Assembly (NCBI GenBank): GCA_002722705.1
Contig: PBMP01000006.1
Coordinates: 1-64,000 of the forward strand
Length of the DNA stretch: 64,000 nt
Direction: 5' to 3'
Source of the DNA: Pseudobdellovibrionaceae bacterium
GTDB lineage: Bacteria; Bdellovibrionota; UBA1018; UBA6935
The notes below the pieces were generated by a model that was not told where the DNA came from, made no database searches, and saw nothing but the letters and a program-made list of their open reading frames with translations. This document shows positions 25,607 through 35,504 of the stretch, one piece after another. How positions within the stretch are numbered: position 1 is the first letter of the stretch; every line of letters begins with the position of its first letter. The translations under genes were made by a program, and so were the position numbers.

Positions 25607-26442
25607 GGGTTGCGATCATTGGATGTGGAAATATGGCTGAAGCGGTTGTTTCAGGAATGAATCGTTTTGGGAAATACGAATTTTTCTTTTACACTCCGAG
25701 TGGAAAAAGAGCTCAAGAGTTTGCAAAAAAATTCTCTGGAAAAGCAGTGAGTTTTGACGAAATGCCCGAGGTTGACCGTGTAATCTTTGCGTGTAAACCT
25801 CAGCAGTTTAATGAAATGAGTCAGCTCTGGGCAGGAAAATTTAATTCAAAGACTCTTGGGATTTCTTTGCTTGCTGGAGTGAGCGTTTCTGATTTACAAA
25901 AAAAAATGAAATTACCCAAAATCATTCGTCTCATGCCAAACACTCCGACTCTCGTTGGTCAAGGAATTGGAATTTGGATAAAATCATCTGAAGTCTTAGA
26001 GGCTCATGAATTTGTATCTTCTTTTGGTCCTTTTATGGAATTAATTGAAGCATCTAGTGAGGATGAGCTAGATTTTTTGTCTGCATTTAGTGCATCAGGT
26101 CCTGCTTTTATTTTTGAATGGGCAAGAATTTTGAGTTCACTTTTAATGAGTGAAGGGATTTCTTCAAAGCAGAGTCAAATATTAATTCAAAAGTTGTTTC
26201 TAGGTTCGGCAACGTTGATGGATCAATCAGTAGATTCATTTGAAACACTCAGGAATAAAGTGACTTCACCGAAGGGAATGACTTTTGAAGGATTAGAAGT
26301 TTTTAGAAAATCTCATTTAGAAAATCTATTTAAAGATGTGATTCATCAGACGTATCGTCGTTCTCGGACTCTGGGGGATCAACCTGTTCTCCCAAAATTT
26401 GAGTCGTTTCTTCAAAAACAACAGCAATCCCCTGAACAGTGA
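25603..26442 (+). CDS. proC: Pyrroline-5-carboxylate reductase
   Basis: The 279-residue protein has the N-terminal NAD(P) motif VAIIGCGNMAEAVVSGM, the PKIIRLMPNTPTLVGQGIG segment and the substrate-binding FLSAFSASGPAFIFEWARI, then VTSPKGMTFEGLEVF. It makes the last step of proline synthesis. Coupling by ATGA to putA places a proline-forming and a proline-burning enzyme on one message. The 3' end overlaps the convergent gene at 26330 by 113 bases. Confidence 0.94.
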   Translation: MRVAIIGCGNMAEAVVSGMNRFGKYEFFFYTPSGKRAQEFAKKFSGKAVSFDEMPEVDRVIFACKPQQFNEMSQLWAGKFNSKTLGISLLAGVSVSDLQKKMKLPKIIRLMPNTPTLVGQGIGIWIKSSEVLEAHEFVSSFGPFMELIEASSEDELDFLSAFSASGPAFIFEWARILSSLLMSEGISSKQSQILIQKLFLGSATLMDQSVDSFETLRNKVTSPKGMTFEGLEVFRKSHLENLFKDVIHQTYRRSRTLGDQPVLPKFESFLQKQQQSPEQ

Positions 26443-27499
26443 TTCGGTAGTGCTGAGTCATTGAAAGTTGTTTGAGATCTAAAAAATAATGAGTAATTCC
26501 ATTTGCACCTTGTTGAATTGCTTTGATTTTAAGTTTTCTTTTAAGAGACTGTACAAGATCAAGATATTCTGAGGACAGGTCTACTTCGACAACGGTAGAG
26601 GTGAGCGTTGCAGAAACTTCTATGGGACCTAAGATTTTTACAGTAGCGTTTCTTGGAAAACTATTTCCAGAAGTCACTGGGAAATTTTTAAGACTTTCTT
26701 TATCAGTTCCAATGGAATGAATATTTTCTGTGAGTACATTTAAAGGTTCAGGGGATTGATCTTTAAATGTAGATTCCGTGGCATAGATTTCTTCAGAAGG
26801 TGCGAGGCGAAACTGAGCATTTGCTTCTTTGAGTGATTGAACAATTAAAACTCCAGCATATTCACTGATTCTTGGAAGGAGGACTTGGCCTCTTTCGAAT
26901 TGAGGTTCTAAATCGAGCTCACGAAATCCCATTTGATGTTTTTTGATGAGTGTTAAAAGTTTTTCTTGTTCAAGGGAGGTGAGCTTACCATGAATTTCAA
27001 GACTAAAAGGATAGGCTGCTTGTATTTGAGGCTGACCAATGGCTGATTGGTCACTCATTTCCTTAATATTCTCTAGAGCAGATTGTGCCGAAAGTGGCTC
27101 TGCAGCTACGGGAAGAGGGGTTTCTTCTGGGAGCGGCTCTTCAGAGGACTGTGTTTGAGTGAGTTGAGCAGGTTCAAATTTATTAAATTCATCAGATTCA
27201 TTGATATCGAGGTCGTCTGCAGAATCAGAAGGTTCGGTGGATTCCTGTGTTTCAAAAGAATCAAAATCATTTTCCAAGGGAGAGTCAAAAGAGGAGTCGG
27301 GAAGGTCTTCTTCTTGAGGTTCTGAGTTGAAATCAGGAAGATCGGGTTCATCAAAAGAGAAATCTTCAGAGTCAGAGGTCTGTTCTTCTGGCTCAAAGGT
27401 AATTTCGTTTTCAATGTCGTCTTCTTCAATTGGATCTGCGGTTCCTGCTAAGAACTCAATTCCAGTCAAATCTTCGTTAGAATTAGACTCATCTCCCAT
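26330..27499 (-). CDS. Acidic low-complexity protein of unknown function
   Basis: The first about 145 of 389 residues are very acidic and rich in Ser, Glu, Asp and Pro (for example EEQTSDSEDFSFDEPDLPDF) and are surely disordered. From about 155 the protein becomes ordered, with EIHGKLTSLEQEKLLTLIKKH and RISEYAGVLIVQSLKEANAQFRLAPSE, then a second segment containing ATVKILGPIEVSATLTSTVVEVDL. There is no signal peptide or membrane segment. The last 113 bases run antisense to proC. The ordered part may be two related small domains; I do not recognise the family. Confidence 0.65.
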   Translation of the reverse strand: MGDESNSNEDLTGIEFLAGTADPIEEDDIENEITFEPEEQTSDSEDFSFDEPDLPDFNSEPQEEDLPDSSFDSPLENDFDSFETQESTEPSDSADDLDINESDEFNKFEPAQLTQTQSSEEPLPEETPLPVAAEPLSAQSALENIKEMSDQSAIGQPQIQAAYPFSLEIHGKLTSLEQEKLLTLIKKHQMGFRELDLEPQFERGQVLLPRISEYAGVLIVQSLKEANAQFRLAPSEEIYATESTFKDQSPEPLNVLTENIHSIGTDKESLKNFPVTSGNSFPRNATVKILGPIEVSATLTSTVVEVDLSSEYLDLVQSLKRKLKIKAIQQGANGITHYFLDLKQLSMTQHYRITVQGIAVVFEETTQILGEQVDPPESENDDTSDESHL

Positions 27500-27587
27500 A
27501 ACTTAGAAGTTTATCATGAAAACGAAAGAGATGAGTAGACTTCAGTAACCCTTTGTTTTTTTTATCTATGTAGTTCAAATCAAAAAA

Positions 27588-30377
27588 CTAAGCCCCATGG
27601 CATTTTTTGTATTTTTTGCCTGAACCACAAGGGCAAGGTTCATTTCTCCCGACTTTGTCAGATTTGTTTCCAACCGGCTGAAAAGCGGTTCCACCCATAG
27701 GGCTTCCATTTGGAATTCCCATAGGAAGGGGTTGAGCGTGCATTTGTCCGTCTGGTCCAGGAGCCATTGGAGTGTTTTGAGGGAGAGCGTTTTTCCCCGG
27801 AAGAAGAGAGCCATCAGAATCGAGGTTCATTTCCATTTCTTGTTCATCAAAAAAATCTTCGTCGTATATTTCTCCATCTTGAACTTCTACAGCAAAGGCT
27901 TTTCGGATAACGTCTCCAGTAATTTGATTCATCATCATTTCAAAGAAACGGAATCCTTCTTTTTTGTATTCAACAAGAGGGTCCTTTTGTCCATATCCTC
28001 GAAGACCAATCCCTTCTCTTAAGTGGTCCATTGCGAGGAGGTGGTCTTTCCATAATGAATCGATGGTGCTAAGAAGAATAATTCGTTCAATTTGACGAAT
28101 ATTTTCACTTCCCATTTCCTCTTCTTTTTTGTTGTAGGCATCTTTGGCCATTTTTATGAGAAGGGTTTGCAAACCGACATCTGAAAGTGGCGAGATGTCC
28201 TTCTCTTCAATATGAGAAGGTATATTGAACATGACGGTAATAGCGTCATTGAGTTCTTTTGTGTCTAAGAAGCGTTGACCATTAACCTTAGGGAGTTTTC
28301 CTCCAGGGAAGAAGTCTTGTGAAATCACATTTGAAAGTTCTTCAACCATAGAGAAAATCATGTCTTTGAGGTTGTCATTTTGAAGAACTTCTTTTCTCCA
28401 GGCGTAGACTACTTTTCTTTGTTGGTTCATTACATCGTCATATTCAAGAAGATGTTTTCGAATATCGTAGTTATGGCCTTCTACTTTTTTCTGAGCGTTT
28501 TCAATCGCACGATTGATGAGTTTGTGTTCAATCGGCATATCGTCTTCCATAAAACGACTAATTCTTGGAGATCCAAAGATCCGCATTAAGTTGTCATCTA
28601 AAGAGAGATAGAAGCGGCTTGCTCCCGGGTCCCCTTGTCTTCCGGATCGACCTCGAAGCTGGTTATCAATTCGACGAGATTCATGTCTTTCAGTACCAAT
28701 GATGTACAGTCCACCTAGGGCTAAGACTTCTTTTTTTTCTTCAGAGCACGTTTTTTCCCATCGGGCAAAAGCAGCTTCGTATTCTTCTTTTACAGCATTG
28801 ATTTGTTCTTCTGTAGCGCCTTGGTCTGGGAGTCCAACTTCTGCACGAGTCAAACGCTCTGGGTCTCCTCCAAGGATAATATCTGTTCCTCGTCCAGCCA
28901 TATTGGTTGCAATGGTAACTGAGCCTTTACGTCCTGCTTGAGCAACAACCTGAGCTTCTCTTTGGTGCTGTTTGGCATTGAGAACATGGTGTTTAATTCC
29001 CGCTTGAGTGAGAACGTGAGCAATTTCTTCTGAGCTTTCTACAGATGCTGTTCCGACTAGGATGGGTTGTCCTGTTTCATTGATTTTTCTAATCTCTTCA
29101 ACCATTGCATTGAGTTTTGAGGAGTGAGATTTGTAAATTACATCGGCGTAGTCTTGTCGAGCAATGGGTCTGTTCGTTGGAATAACTGCAACATCGAGTG
29201 AATAAATTTGTTTAAACTCTGTTGCTTCAGTATCTGCCGTTCCTGTCATTCCAGAAAGTTTGTTGTACATTCTGAAATAATTTTGAAGGGTAATCGTAGC
29301 GAGTGTTTGGTTCTCGTTTTCAATGGTAACACCTTCTTTGGCTTCAACTGCTTGATGAAGTCCATCAGACCACCGTCTTCCAGACATCAGTCGACCTGTA
29401 AATTCGTCTACAATCATCACTTGATCGTCTCTGACAACATAATCGACATCTTTTTTAAAGAGTACGTGTGCTCTTAAGCTTTGATTGACGTGGTGTAAAA
29501 GTTCGATGTTTTTAGGGTCATAAAGATTACTGACTGAAAGGCGTTTTTCCATTTTTTCAACGCCTGCTTCTGTAAGTGCAGCGGTTTTTGATTTTTCATC
29601 CAAAGTGTAGTCGGTATCCGCAATGAGACCGCCTTCTTGGAGAAGTTTTTTATCAATATCGTAATAAAGTTCAGTTGACGCTTCTGTAGGACCACTGATG
29701 ATCAGTGGTGTTCGAGCTTCGTCAATTAAGATTGAGTCAACTTCGTCTACAATTGCAAAATTGAGATCTCTTTGAACATAATCTTCTAAACGAAACTTCA
29801 TGTTGTCTCGGAGATAATCAAAACCAAACTCGTTGTTTGTTCCGTAAGTGATGTCACAGTCGTATTGTTCTTTTCTTTTTTGATCTCGATAGTGATTTAA
29901 GATCACGCCTGTTTCTAAACCTAAAAATCGGTGAATTTGTCCCATCCACTCAGCATCTCGTTGAGCAAGGTAATCATTGACAGTAACGATGTGAACACCT
30001 TTGCCTGAAAGACCATTGAGATATGAAGGGAGTGTTGAAACGAGGGTTTTTCCTTCCCCTGTTTTCATTTCAGCAATTTTTCCACGATGAAGAGTGATTC
30101 CTCCAATGAGCTGAACATCGTAGTGTCTCATTCCTAAAATTCGAACTCCCGCTTCTCGGACGACTGCGAATGCTTCAGGAAGAAGGTCATCTAAAGACCT
30201 TCCCTTTTCAATTTGATTTTTAAAATCGGCGGTTTTTGCTTGAAGTTGTGCATCAGTGAGTTTTTGAAGACTTGGCTCGAATTCATTGATTTGATGAACG
30301 AGAGGACGAATCGACTTCAGATATCGATCATTTTGAGTACCAAAAACTTTTTTTGCAACGGATTGAATGACAGCCAT
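27588..30377 (-). CDS. secA: Protein translocase ATPase SecA
   Basis: The 929-residue motor matches SecA along its length: Walker A in [37 protein letters not shown], the DEAD-box [40 protein letters not shown] and [28 protein letters not shown]. The C terminus has a Met/Pro/Gly-rich linker and an intact SEC-C zinc motif ([15 protein letters not shown]) for SecB binding. It powers export through SecYEG. It appears to be transcribed alone on the minus strand. Confidence 0.98.
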   Translation of the reverse strand: MAVIQSVAKKVFGTQNDRYLKSIRPLVHQINEFEPSLQKLTDAQLQAKTADFKNQIEKGRSLDDLLPEAFAVVREAGVRILGMRHYDVQLIGGITLHRGKIAEMKTGEGKTLVSTLPSYLNGLSGKGVHIVTVNDYLAQRDAEWMGQIHRFLGLETGVILNHYRDQKRKEQYDCDITYGTNNEFGFDYLRDNMKFRLEDYVQRDLNFAIVDEVDSILIDEARTPLIISGPTEASTELYYDIDKKLLQEGGLIADTDYTLDEKSKTAALTEAGVEKMEKRLSVSNLYDPKNIELLHHVNQSLRAHVLFKKDVDYVVRDDQVMIVDEFTGRLMSGRRWSDGLHQAVEAKEGVTIENENQTLATITLQNYFRMYNKLSGMTGTADTEATEFKQIYSLDVAVIPTNRPIARQDYADVIYKSHSSKLNAMVEEIRKINETGQPILVGTASVESSEEIAHVLTQAGIKHHVLNAKQHQREAQVVAQAGRKGSVTIATNMAGRGTDIILGGDPERLTRAEVGLPDQGATEEQINAVKEEYEAAFARWEKTCSEEKKEVLALGGLYIIGTERHESRRIDNQLRGRSGRQGDPGASRFYLSLDDNLMRIFGSPRISRFMEDDMPIEHKLINRAIENAQKKVEGHNYDIRKHLLEYDDVMNQQRKVVYAWRKEVLQNDNLKDMIFSMVEELSNVISQDFFPGGKLPKVNGQRFLDTKELNDAITVMFNIPSHIEEKDISPLSDVGLQTLLIKMAKDAYNKKEEEMGSENIRQIERIILLSTIDSLWKDHLLAMDHLREGIGLRGYGQKDPLVEYKKEGFRFFEMMMNQITGDVIRKAFAVEVQDGEIYDEDFFDEQEMEMNLDSDGSLLPGKNALPQNTPMAPGPDGQMHAQPLPMGIPNGSPMGGTAFQPVGNKSDKVGRNEPCPCGSGKKYKKCHGA

Positions 30378-30583
30378 GCTTTCACTTTCTTTTGAAATGA
30401 TTTCCAGGGGTTCATTGATTTATCTGTAGAAGTATTTATACCTCAGGAGAGCTTGATTTGCTGCCCAAAAATCTTTTAAATTAGGGAAGATTTTTAGTTC
30501 TTTGATCAGAACAGGTGCGTTCTAACTGATTGAAATTGATGAAAAGACTAGAATTCGTTTATTTTGATGATACTTGATTAAAA

Positions 30584-31864
30584 TTATTCATAAAAAAAAG
30601 AGTATTGTTCTTTTTTAGTCAGAATTTTTTGAAGGCATTGATTCATTTCTTCGGGGTTCCAATGAAAACGATGAATCAGTTCAATTTCTTTGGGTAGATA
30701 TGAGTTTCTTTTGGCTCCGTTTTGAAGCGTGATTTGAAGTTGAGTGAGTTTGGGAGAGCGAATGAAAGCTTCTGCTCCAAGGTTAACCATGTGGTTTCCG
30801 AAAGCAACCACAAGGCAAAGGGTTGCCAGTGCATGTGTTTTTTTCTTTTGTTGAAGAAAATAAAAAAGAATCGCCCACCCAGGAATAACGAGGGCTGTAA
30901 AGCGGCTTGCCGCTCCAATATAATCGAGGGATTCTCCTCTTCCATAAGCCATCATTGCACTGATCAGAATAGAAAACAAAGGAAGTGCAAGAAGTTTAAG
31001 TTGTGAATATTTTTTTTCTTTAAAAAAATGAATTAAAAAGTAAACAAAAAAGAAAACAAAACAAAGTCCTCCAGAGATCGCAAGCACATGAAGTATGGTC
31101 CATTGGTATTGACCTCCTGTAATTGCAAATGGAGATCCGAGTATTCTGAGAAACGAAAGAGGAAAAATAAATGGAATATTTTGAGGGACGTCTGGACTTT
31201 TTTGAATATAGAGGTGAGCTCCAATAGAAATAAAAACTAAAACTGAGACGAGGAGAGAAATTACTTTTAATTTGTTTTTTCTAAAATAAGGATCGACTAG
31301 AAAAAATAAGAGACAAGGAACCATCATCAACCATGCGCTAAAAGTCCATATTCCTAAAGAAATAAGAATGATTGAAATGAAAAATTGATTTTTTTGAATT
31401 GCCTTTTGCAATGAGTAAAGAAGAAAAACGATAAAAACAAAATGAAAATTAAAAGAAAAAAAGAAAACTTCTCTTTGACAAAAGCTCAGTAGAAAACTGC
31501 CAAGAAGAAAATTTTCAAACCAATGATTCTGTTCAAGTGTTTCTTTTTTGATGATCTTTTGAAAGATCCATAAAAAACTAAAGGTGAGTAAATCATTAAA
31601 GAGAATAAGCGTTTTGGGTCCAAGTTCAAATTTCCCAAAAAGAGTGAGAAGTATTCGTGTGAGAGGGAAGTAATGAGGTCCATTGCGTAACCAGATTTCT
31701 TTTAATGACCAGTGGTTTTGAAAAATTTCATGACGATTCAGCCATTCTGTCCAATCATCAAAATAAGGAACATTTACGGTAAAAAGCACACTAAAAATCA
31801 TGAGAATAAAATAAGGAAGAAAATACATTCCTTGATTGAGGTGTTTTTTTAGAGAGGACTGCAT
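30584..31864 (-). CDS. Polytopic membrane protein, GT-C glycosyltransferase-like
   Basis: The 426-residue protein has about ten hydrophobic segments. The first extracytoplasmic loop carries VPYFDDWTEWLNRH, with a D-D-W pattern similar to the acidic motif in loop 1 of GT-C fold glycosyltransferases that use lipid-linked sugars. The rest is hydrophobic, with many Phe and Lys, and ends with a soluble tail. No specific family is certain. The gene stands alone on the minus strand between secA and a small secreted protein. Confidence 0.6.
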   Translation of the reverse strand: MQSSLKKHLNQGMYFLPYFILMIFSVLFTVNVPYFDDWTEWLNRHEIFQNHWSLKEIWLRNGPHYFPLTRILLTLFGKFELGPKTLILFNDLLTFSFLWIFQKIIKKETLEQNHWFENFLLGSFLLSFCQREVFFFSFNFHFVFIVFLLYSLQKAIQKNQFFISIILISLGIWTFSAWLMMVPCLLFFLVDPYFRKNKLKVISLLVSVLVFISIGAHLYIQKSPDVPQNIPFIFPLSFLRILGSPFAITGGQYQWTILHVLAISGGLCFVFFFVYFLIHFFKEKKYSQLKLLALPLFSILISAMMAYGRGESLDYIGAASRFTALVIPGWAILFYFLQQKKKTHALATLCLVVAFGNHMVNLGAEAFIRSPKLTQLQITLQNGAKRNSYLPKEIELIHRFHWNPEEMNQCLQKILTKKEQYSFFYE

Positions 31865-32086
31865 GCATTTACTTTAAAAAAAAAGAGATCGTTTGTGTTT
31901 AAAAAGATCAGAGGTTTTGTTTTTTTTATTTACGCTTCAAGTCATTAGGCGTTAGAATTACTTTGTTTCTTTTTTTAATGACTTAGCATGTTTAATGCGG
32001 TCAAACAGAAGAGTGTGTCATTTTTTCTTTTCAAAAAGAACGGTGTTTTTTACACAGAGGTTCAAACAGAGATTGGGGAGGTTAAA

Positions 32087-32242
32087 ATGAAAAAAATTCT
32101 TTTTTTAATGATACTTACTTTGAATTTATCCATTATTCCAAGTACGCTAGCACACCAGCGCATTGGTTCTTTCACCGAAAAAGATTCTCTGAGTCAAATT
32201 AGTCCAAAATGTACGTTAATGGATCTACAGGAATTCCATTAA
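32087..32242 (+). CDS. Small secreted peptide, possibly a gene remnant
   Basis: The ATG at 32087 has GGGAGG shortly before it and starts a clear Sec signal peptide (MKKILFLMILTLNLSIIPSTLA), leaving about 29 mature residues with one cysteine. A longer frame exists from 31988, but its leader lacks a good ribosome site. The last 44 bases overlap the end of the convergent M23 peptidase gene. It may be a genuine short exported peptide or the 5' stub of a lost gene. Confidence 0.4.
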   Translation: MKKILFLMILTLNLSIIPSTLAHQRIGSFTEKDSLSQISPKCTLMDLQEFH

Positions 32243-33209
32243 TTCTCACTTCATAGTGAAGGTGAGGGCCAGAAACTCTTCCTGTGCTTCCCATGAGTGC
32301 TATTCGGTCTCCTCGGTAGATTTTTTCACCGCGTTTTGCAATTGTTTTTCTGCAATGTCCGTAAAGTGTTTCTAAGCCATATCCGTGGTCGATAATGACC
32401 GTTCTTCCATAGCCTGGTTTCCTTCCAGAGAATTTTACAGTGCCATTTGCAGGAGAAAGAATAGGGGTTCCACCTACGTTTGCAATATCAATTCCTTCGT
32501 GCATTTTTTGGTTTCCGTGAATCGGGTGTTTTCGGATTCCAAATCCTGATGAGATGTAACCTCGTGTGGGTTTTCGAGTGGGAAGGGCTTGGAGAAATGA
32601 TTTCTGATCAATGAGAAGTTCATAAAGATCTTGAAGGTTTTGTTCAGTAAACAATGTTCTTCTGTTAAGTGTAATTAAAGAGTTTTCAATGTGGATTTGA
32701 TCTCTTTTGAGTCTGAGCACTTCTGGGTCTCTAAATTCCGGTGCGCTTTGAGCGTAGGAGGTTCCCATAAAAACTTCCTCGAGAGCATCTAAGGGGGTGG
32801 GCGCTTGAAGTTCTTTCGCATTTGGATTGCGATAAGAAGTATTGGTATCCGCATCTGGAAGATTTTCATTTAGTTTTTCAACGAGGTTTTCTCGATCTTC
32901 AATGTTGGTAATGACTTTGAGTCGAGTGGAGAAGGATTCGACTCGATCCATAGTTGATTCAATCGTTGCAATTTTATTTTTATAGATTTGAAGTTGTTGT
33001 TTTAGTCTCCGGTTATCCACTTTTAGTTCTTTGTTCTCGGAAATTTGATCCATGACAAACCAATAGTCGAGAACCATAATGGCTCCGAGAATGGAAAGAA
33101 AAATAATTCCAACAAAACTTCCCCTCAGTAACCATGAAGGGATGAGAAACCTTCTCACTTTAGAGGTTTTTTCAGGAACGATCATGACAGTAAAATATCG
33201 ATTATCCAT
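32199..33209 (-). CDS. M23 (LytM-type) metallopeptidase
   Basis: After a cytoplasmic N terminus and one transmembrane helix (about 25-48) comes a coiled coil (about 50-100), and then a C-terminal M23 domain. The latter shows ISSGFGIRKHPIHGNQKMHEGIDIA, a zinc-binding H..D pair, YGLETLYGHC and GPHLHYEVRING with the HxH motif. All zinc ligands are present, so it should cut peptidoglycan cross-links in the periplasm, unlike degenerate EnvC-like proteins. It is last in the pmbA-phosphatase-peptidase unit, two bases after the phosphatase gene. Confidence 0.92.
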   Translation of the reverse strand: MDNRYFTVMIVPEKTSKVRRFLIPSWLLRGSFVGIIFLSILGAIMVLDYWFVMDQISENKELKVDNRRLKQQLQIYKNKIATIESTMDRVESFSTRLKVITNIEDRENLVEKLNENLPDADTNTSYRNPNAKELQAPTPLDALEEVFMGTSYAQSAPEFRDPEVLRLKRDQIHIENSLITLNRRTLFTEQNLQDLYELLIDQKSFLQALPTRKPTRGYISSGFGIRKHPIHGNQKMHEGIDIANVGGTPILSPANGTVKFSGRKPGYGRTVIIDHGYGLETLYGHCRKTIAKRGEKIYRGDRIALMGSTGRVSGPHLHYEVRINGIPVDPLTYILD

Positions 33210-33211
33210 AA

Positions 33212-33952
33212 TTATCCTTGTACCTGCGTCATGAGGACGGTGACATTATCTTCACCTCCTTTTTCATTCGCATTTTCAATGAGTGTATCTACAGCTTGCT
33301 TGATATTTCCATTTTGAAATACATGTTCATGAACAATTTCTAAAATTTCTGAATCTTCAAGCATTCCAGTGAGCCCATCAGAGCAAATTAAGAAAAGATC
33401 TCCAGGTTCTACTGCCATTTCGTAAATTTCGACCTTCACTTCAGATTCAAATCCGACGGATCGCGTAATTACGTTTTTCATGCGGTCTGTTTTTAATTGC
33501 TCTCGGGTAATAATACCTGCTTTGAGTTTTTCTTCTACGAGAGAATGATCTCTAGTCAGTTGCCAGATCGCCCCAGGTCTAAAATAATAAGCTCGACTAT
33601 CTCCAACATGTCCGATCGTCATTGCCCCTTCGGTAAAAAGAATAGAAGTGGTTGTAGTTCCCATTCCCATGAGGTCTGGGTTTTCTGTGGAAAGTTGATA
33701 AATCTGGTGATTGGCTTCAGAGATTGCAGTAGCGATGGTTTCTTTTGGGTCCCAGTTTTTTTTTGATTGGAGTTTTTTTACCGCTTCGGGAACAATTTCC
33801 ATGACCATTCCACTTGCCACTTCTCCTCCCTGGTGGCCCCCCATTCCATCGGCGACAATAAAAAGTCCTTGGGAAGGAAATGCTCCTCCGTTATCTTGAT
33901 TTTGTTTTCTTTTTTTTCCAATGTCGCTAACGAAAGCGGTTTGAAATTTCAT
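33212..33952 (-). CDS. PP2C-type protein serine/threonine phosphatase
   Basis: The 246-residue catalytic domain is complete: SDIGKKRKQNQDNGGAF, FIVADGMGGHQGGEVAS, ITIGHVGDSRAYYFR, LTRDHS, DLFLICSDGLTGMLEDSEI and GGEDNVTVLM, giving the metal-binding Asp residues of bacterial PP2C (Stp-like). It is soluble and cytoplasmic. The partner kinase is not adjacent, although prkA lies about 1.5 kb away on the other strand. The start overlaps the pmbA stop by 4 bases. Confidence 0.95.
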   Translation of the reverse strand: MKFQTAFVSDIGKKRKQNQDNGGAFPSQGLFIVADGMGGHQGGEVASGMVMEIVPEAVKKLQSKKNWDPKETIATAISEANHQIYQLSTENPDLMGMGTTTTSILFTEGAMTIGHVGDSRAYYFRPGAIWQLTRDHSLVEEKLKAGIITREQLKTDRMKNVITRSVGFESEVKVEIYEMAVEPGDLFLICSDGLTGMLEDSEILEIVHEHVFQNGNIKQAVDTLIENANEKGGEDNVTVLMTQVQG

Positions 33953-35301
33953 GAATTTCCTCCAACGGAAATTCGTTCAACGAGAAGGCTAGGAACTCCG
34001 ACTGAGCCAAAGAGTCGAAAGTCACTTCCAACACTTTGGACATTTTTAAAAACATCTAAAATATTTCCGGCAACGGCAAATCCTTTCACTGGTTGAGTGA
34101 GTTTTCCTTTTTCAATGAGGATTCCTGATGCTCCAAGAGAGAAGTCTCCTGTAATTGGGTTTGCAGTATGGAGCCCCATGAGATCGGTAATTAAAATTCC
34201 TTTTTCGATCGTACCAATCCAGTCTTCTTTTGTTTCTGATCCGGGTTGAATGAGGAGGTTTCTTGTTCCAATCGACGGAGCTGACTTAATCCCTCTAGAA
34301 GTACAGCCGGAAGGGGTTTTGGAAAGTTTGTTTGCATAGTGAAGGTCGTAAAGGTAGGAGGTGAGAACGCCATCTTCAATTAAGGGAAGTATTTGTGATG
34401 GAGTGCCTTCGGCATCGAATGGAGCAGTGTCATAGCCACCTTCATAAAGCCCATTCATTTCCATTTTTATTTTTTTTGAAAAAATCTGCCCTCCTTGTTT
34501 TTTTGCAAGAAGGCTTCTTCCTTTTTCAATGTTTTCTATTGAGAAACTCGAAGCCATAAATCCGACTAAACTTGAGACCACATCATTTCTAAAAATAGCA
34601 GGACAAGTCATTGTCGGTGCTTGTGACGCTCCTAGGAGTTCTAGAGCACTATCTGCAGCTTCTTTTGCTACAAAATCAAAGTCAACCTGATCAAAATGGG
34701 TATGAAAATCAAAGCCACCCCCCATTTGTTGGTCGTCTCCGGTTCCTGCTTTTGCAAGTACACTTGCAGAGAAGAGGGATCCTTCGAATCCAATTTGGTT
34801 TCCTAAGTGGTCTTGCATTCCTACTTCGTATTCAACTTCTTTAAAGTTTGCGGTTCTCACTCCTGAGATTCTAGAGTCTATCGCGCGGGTTTTTTTCTCT
34901 AAATGAATTGCTTGTTGGATTTTTTCTTCTGTTGATCGACTCAGTCCGTGATCATCTTTGAGTTGGAGAGAAGGGTAAGAATGGTCTTTAAAGTTTTGAA
35001 ATCCTAGATGAGATTTTTCAGGAATGTATTTTGCAATTTCTTTTGCTTTTTCAATGGTAGACCGAATCGATGATTCGGTCATTTCAGTGGTGTAACTAAA
35101 TCCCATTTTTCCTTGTGAAAGAATTCGGATTGAAAGTCCTTGATCGGTTGCTTGGGTAAAAGAATCCGTGTGTCCGTCTTTACACTCAATTGAGAGTTTT
35201 TTTACTTTTTCAAAATAAATTTCAAAAGGATCAGCTGTTTGTTTTTTGGCTTCTTTCCCTGCGAAGTCCAAAATTTCTGACGAATTTATTGGCTGTGTCA
35301 T
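33949..35301 (-). CDS. pmbA: TldD/PmbA-family protein (PmbA/TldE type)
   Basis: The 450-residue protein matches PmbA: DPFEIYFEKVKKLSIECKDG, DQGLSIRILSQGKMGFSYTTEM, the middle domain with PFDAEGTPSQILPLIEDGVLTSYLYDL and SGCTSRGIKSAPSIGTRNLLI, and DLMGLHTANPITGDFSLGASG. It lacks the HExxxH zinc motif of TldD, as expected for the TldE subunit. In other bacteria TldD and TldE form a protease acting on unfolded peptides and modified-peptide precursors; no tldD is seen here. First gene of the three-gene minus-strand unit. Confidence 0.93.
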   Translation of the reverse strand: MTQPINSSEILDFAGKEAKKQTADPFEIYFEKVKKLSIECKDGHTDSFTQATDQGLSIRILSQGKMGFSYTTEMTESSIRSTIEKAKEIAKYIPEKSHLGFQNFKDHSYPSLQLKDDHGLSRSTEEKIQQAIHLEKKTRAIDSRISGVRTANFKEVEYEVGMQDHLGNQIGFEGSLFSASVLAKAGTGDDQQMGGGFDFHTHFDQVDFDFVAKEAADSALELLGASQAPTMTCPAIFRNDVVSSLVGFMASSFSIENIEKGRSLLAKKQGGQIFSKKIKMEMNGLYEGGYDTAPFDAEGTPSQILPLIEDGVLTSYLYDLHYANKLSKTPSGCTSRGIKSAPSIGTRNLLIQPGSETKEDWIGTIEKGILITDLMGLHTANPITGDFSLGASGILIEKGKLTQPVKGFAVAGNILDVFKNVQSVGSDFRLFGSVGVPSLLVERISVGGNS

Positions 35302-35409
35302 CTACTCTCCTTTTTACCTGGGATAACGATATGTTATGCTCTCCTAGCGTAGCTGTGTCTGAGCAGGGTTGCAAGCTTTTGATCCGTGGTGTCTAAAAAA
35401 TGACACTTT

Positions 35410-35426
35410 CAAAATCTGAGATTTTG
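35410..35426. promoter_or_regulatory. Palindrome upstream of prkA
   Basis: CAAAATCTGAGATTTTG is a perfect dyad (8-bp arms about one central base), 79 bases before the prkA start in the divergent pmbA-prkA interval. TATTAT at about 35440 could be the prkA -10. A transcription-factor site is the likeliest reading. Confidence 0.4.
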
Positions 35427-35504
35427 CCCAGTCAGTGCTATTATTATAGAGGGAGATGGACCTTTTATTGAAAGGTTTAAAACGGACGACAAGGAGAAAC
35501 GATC

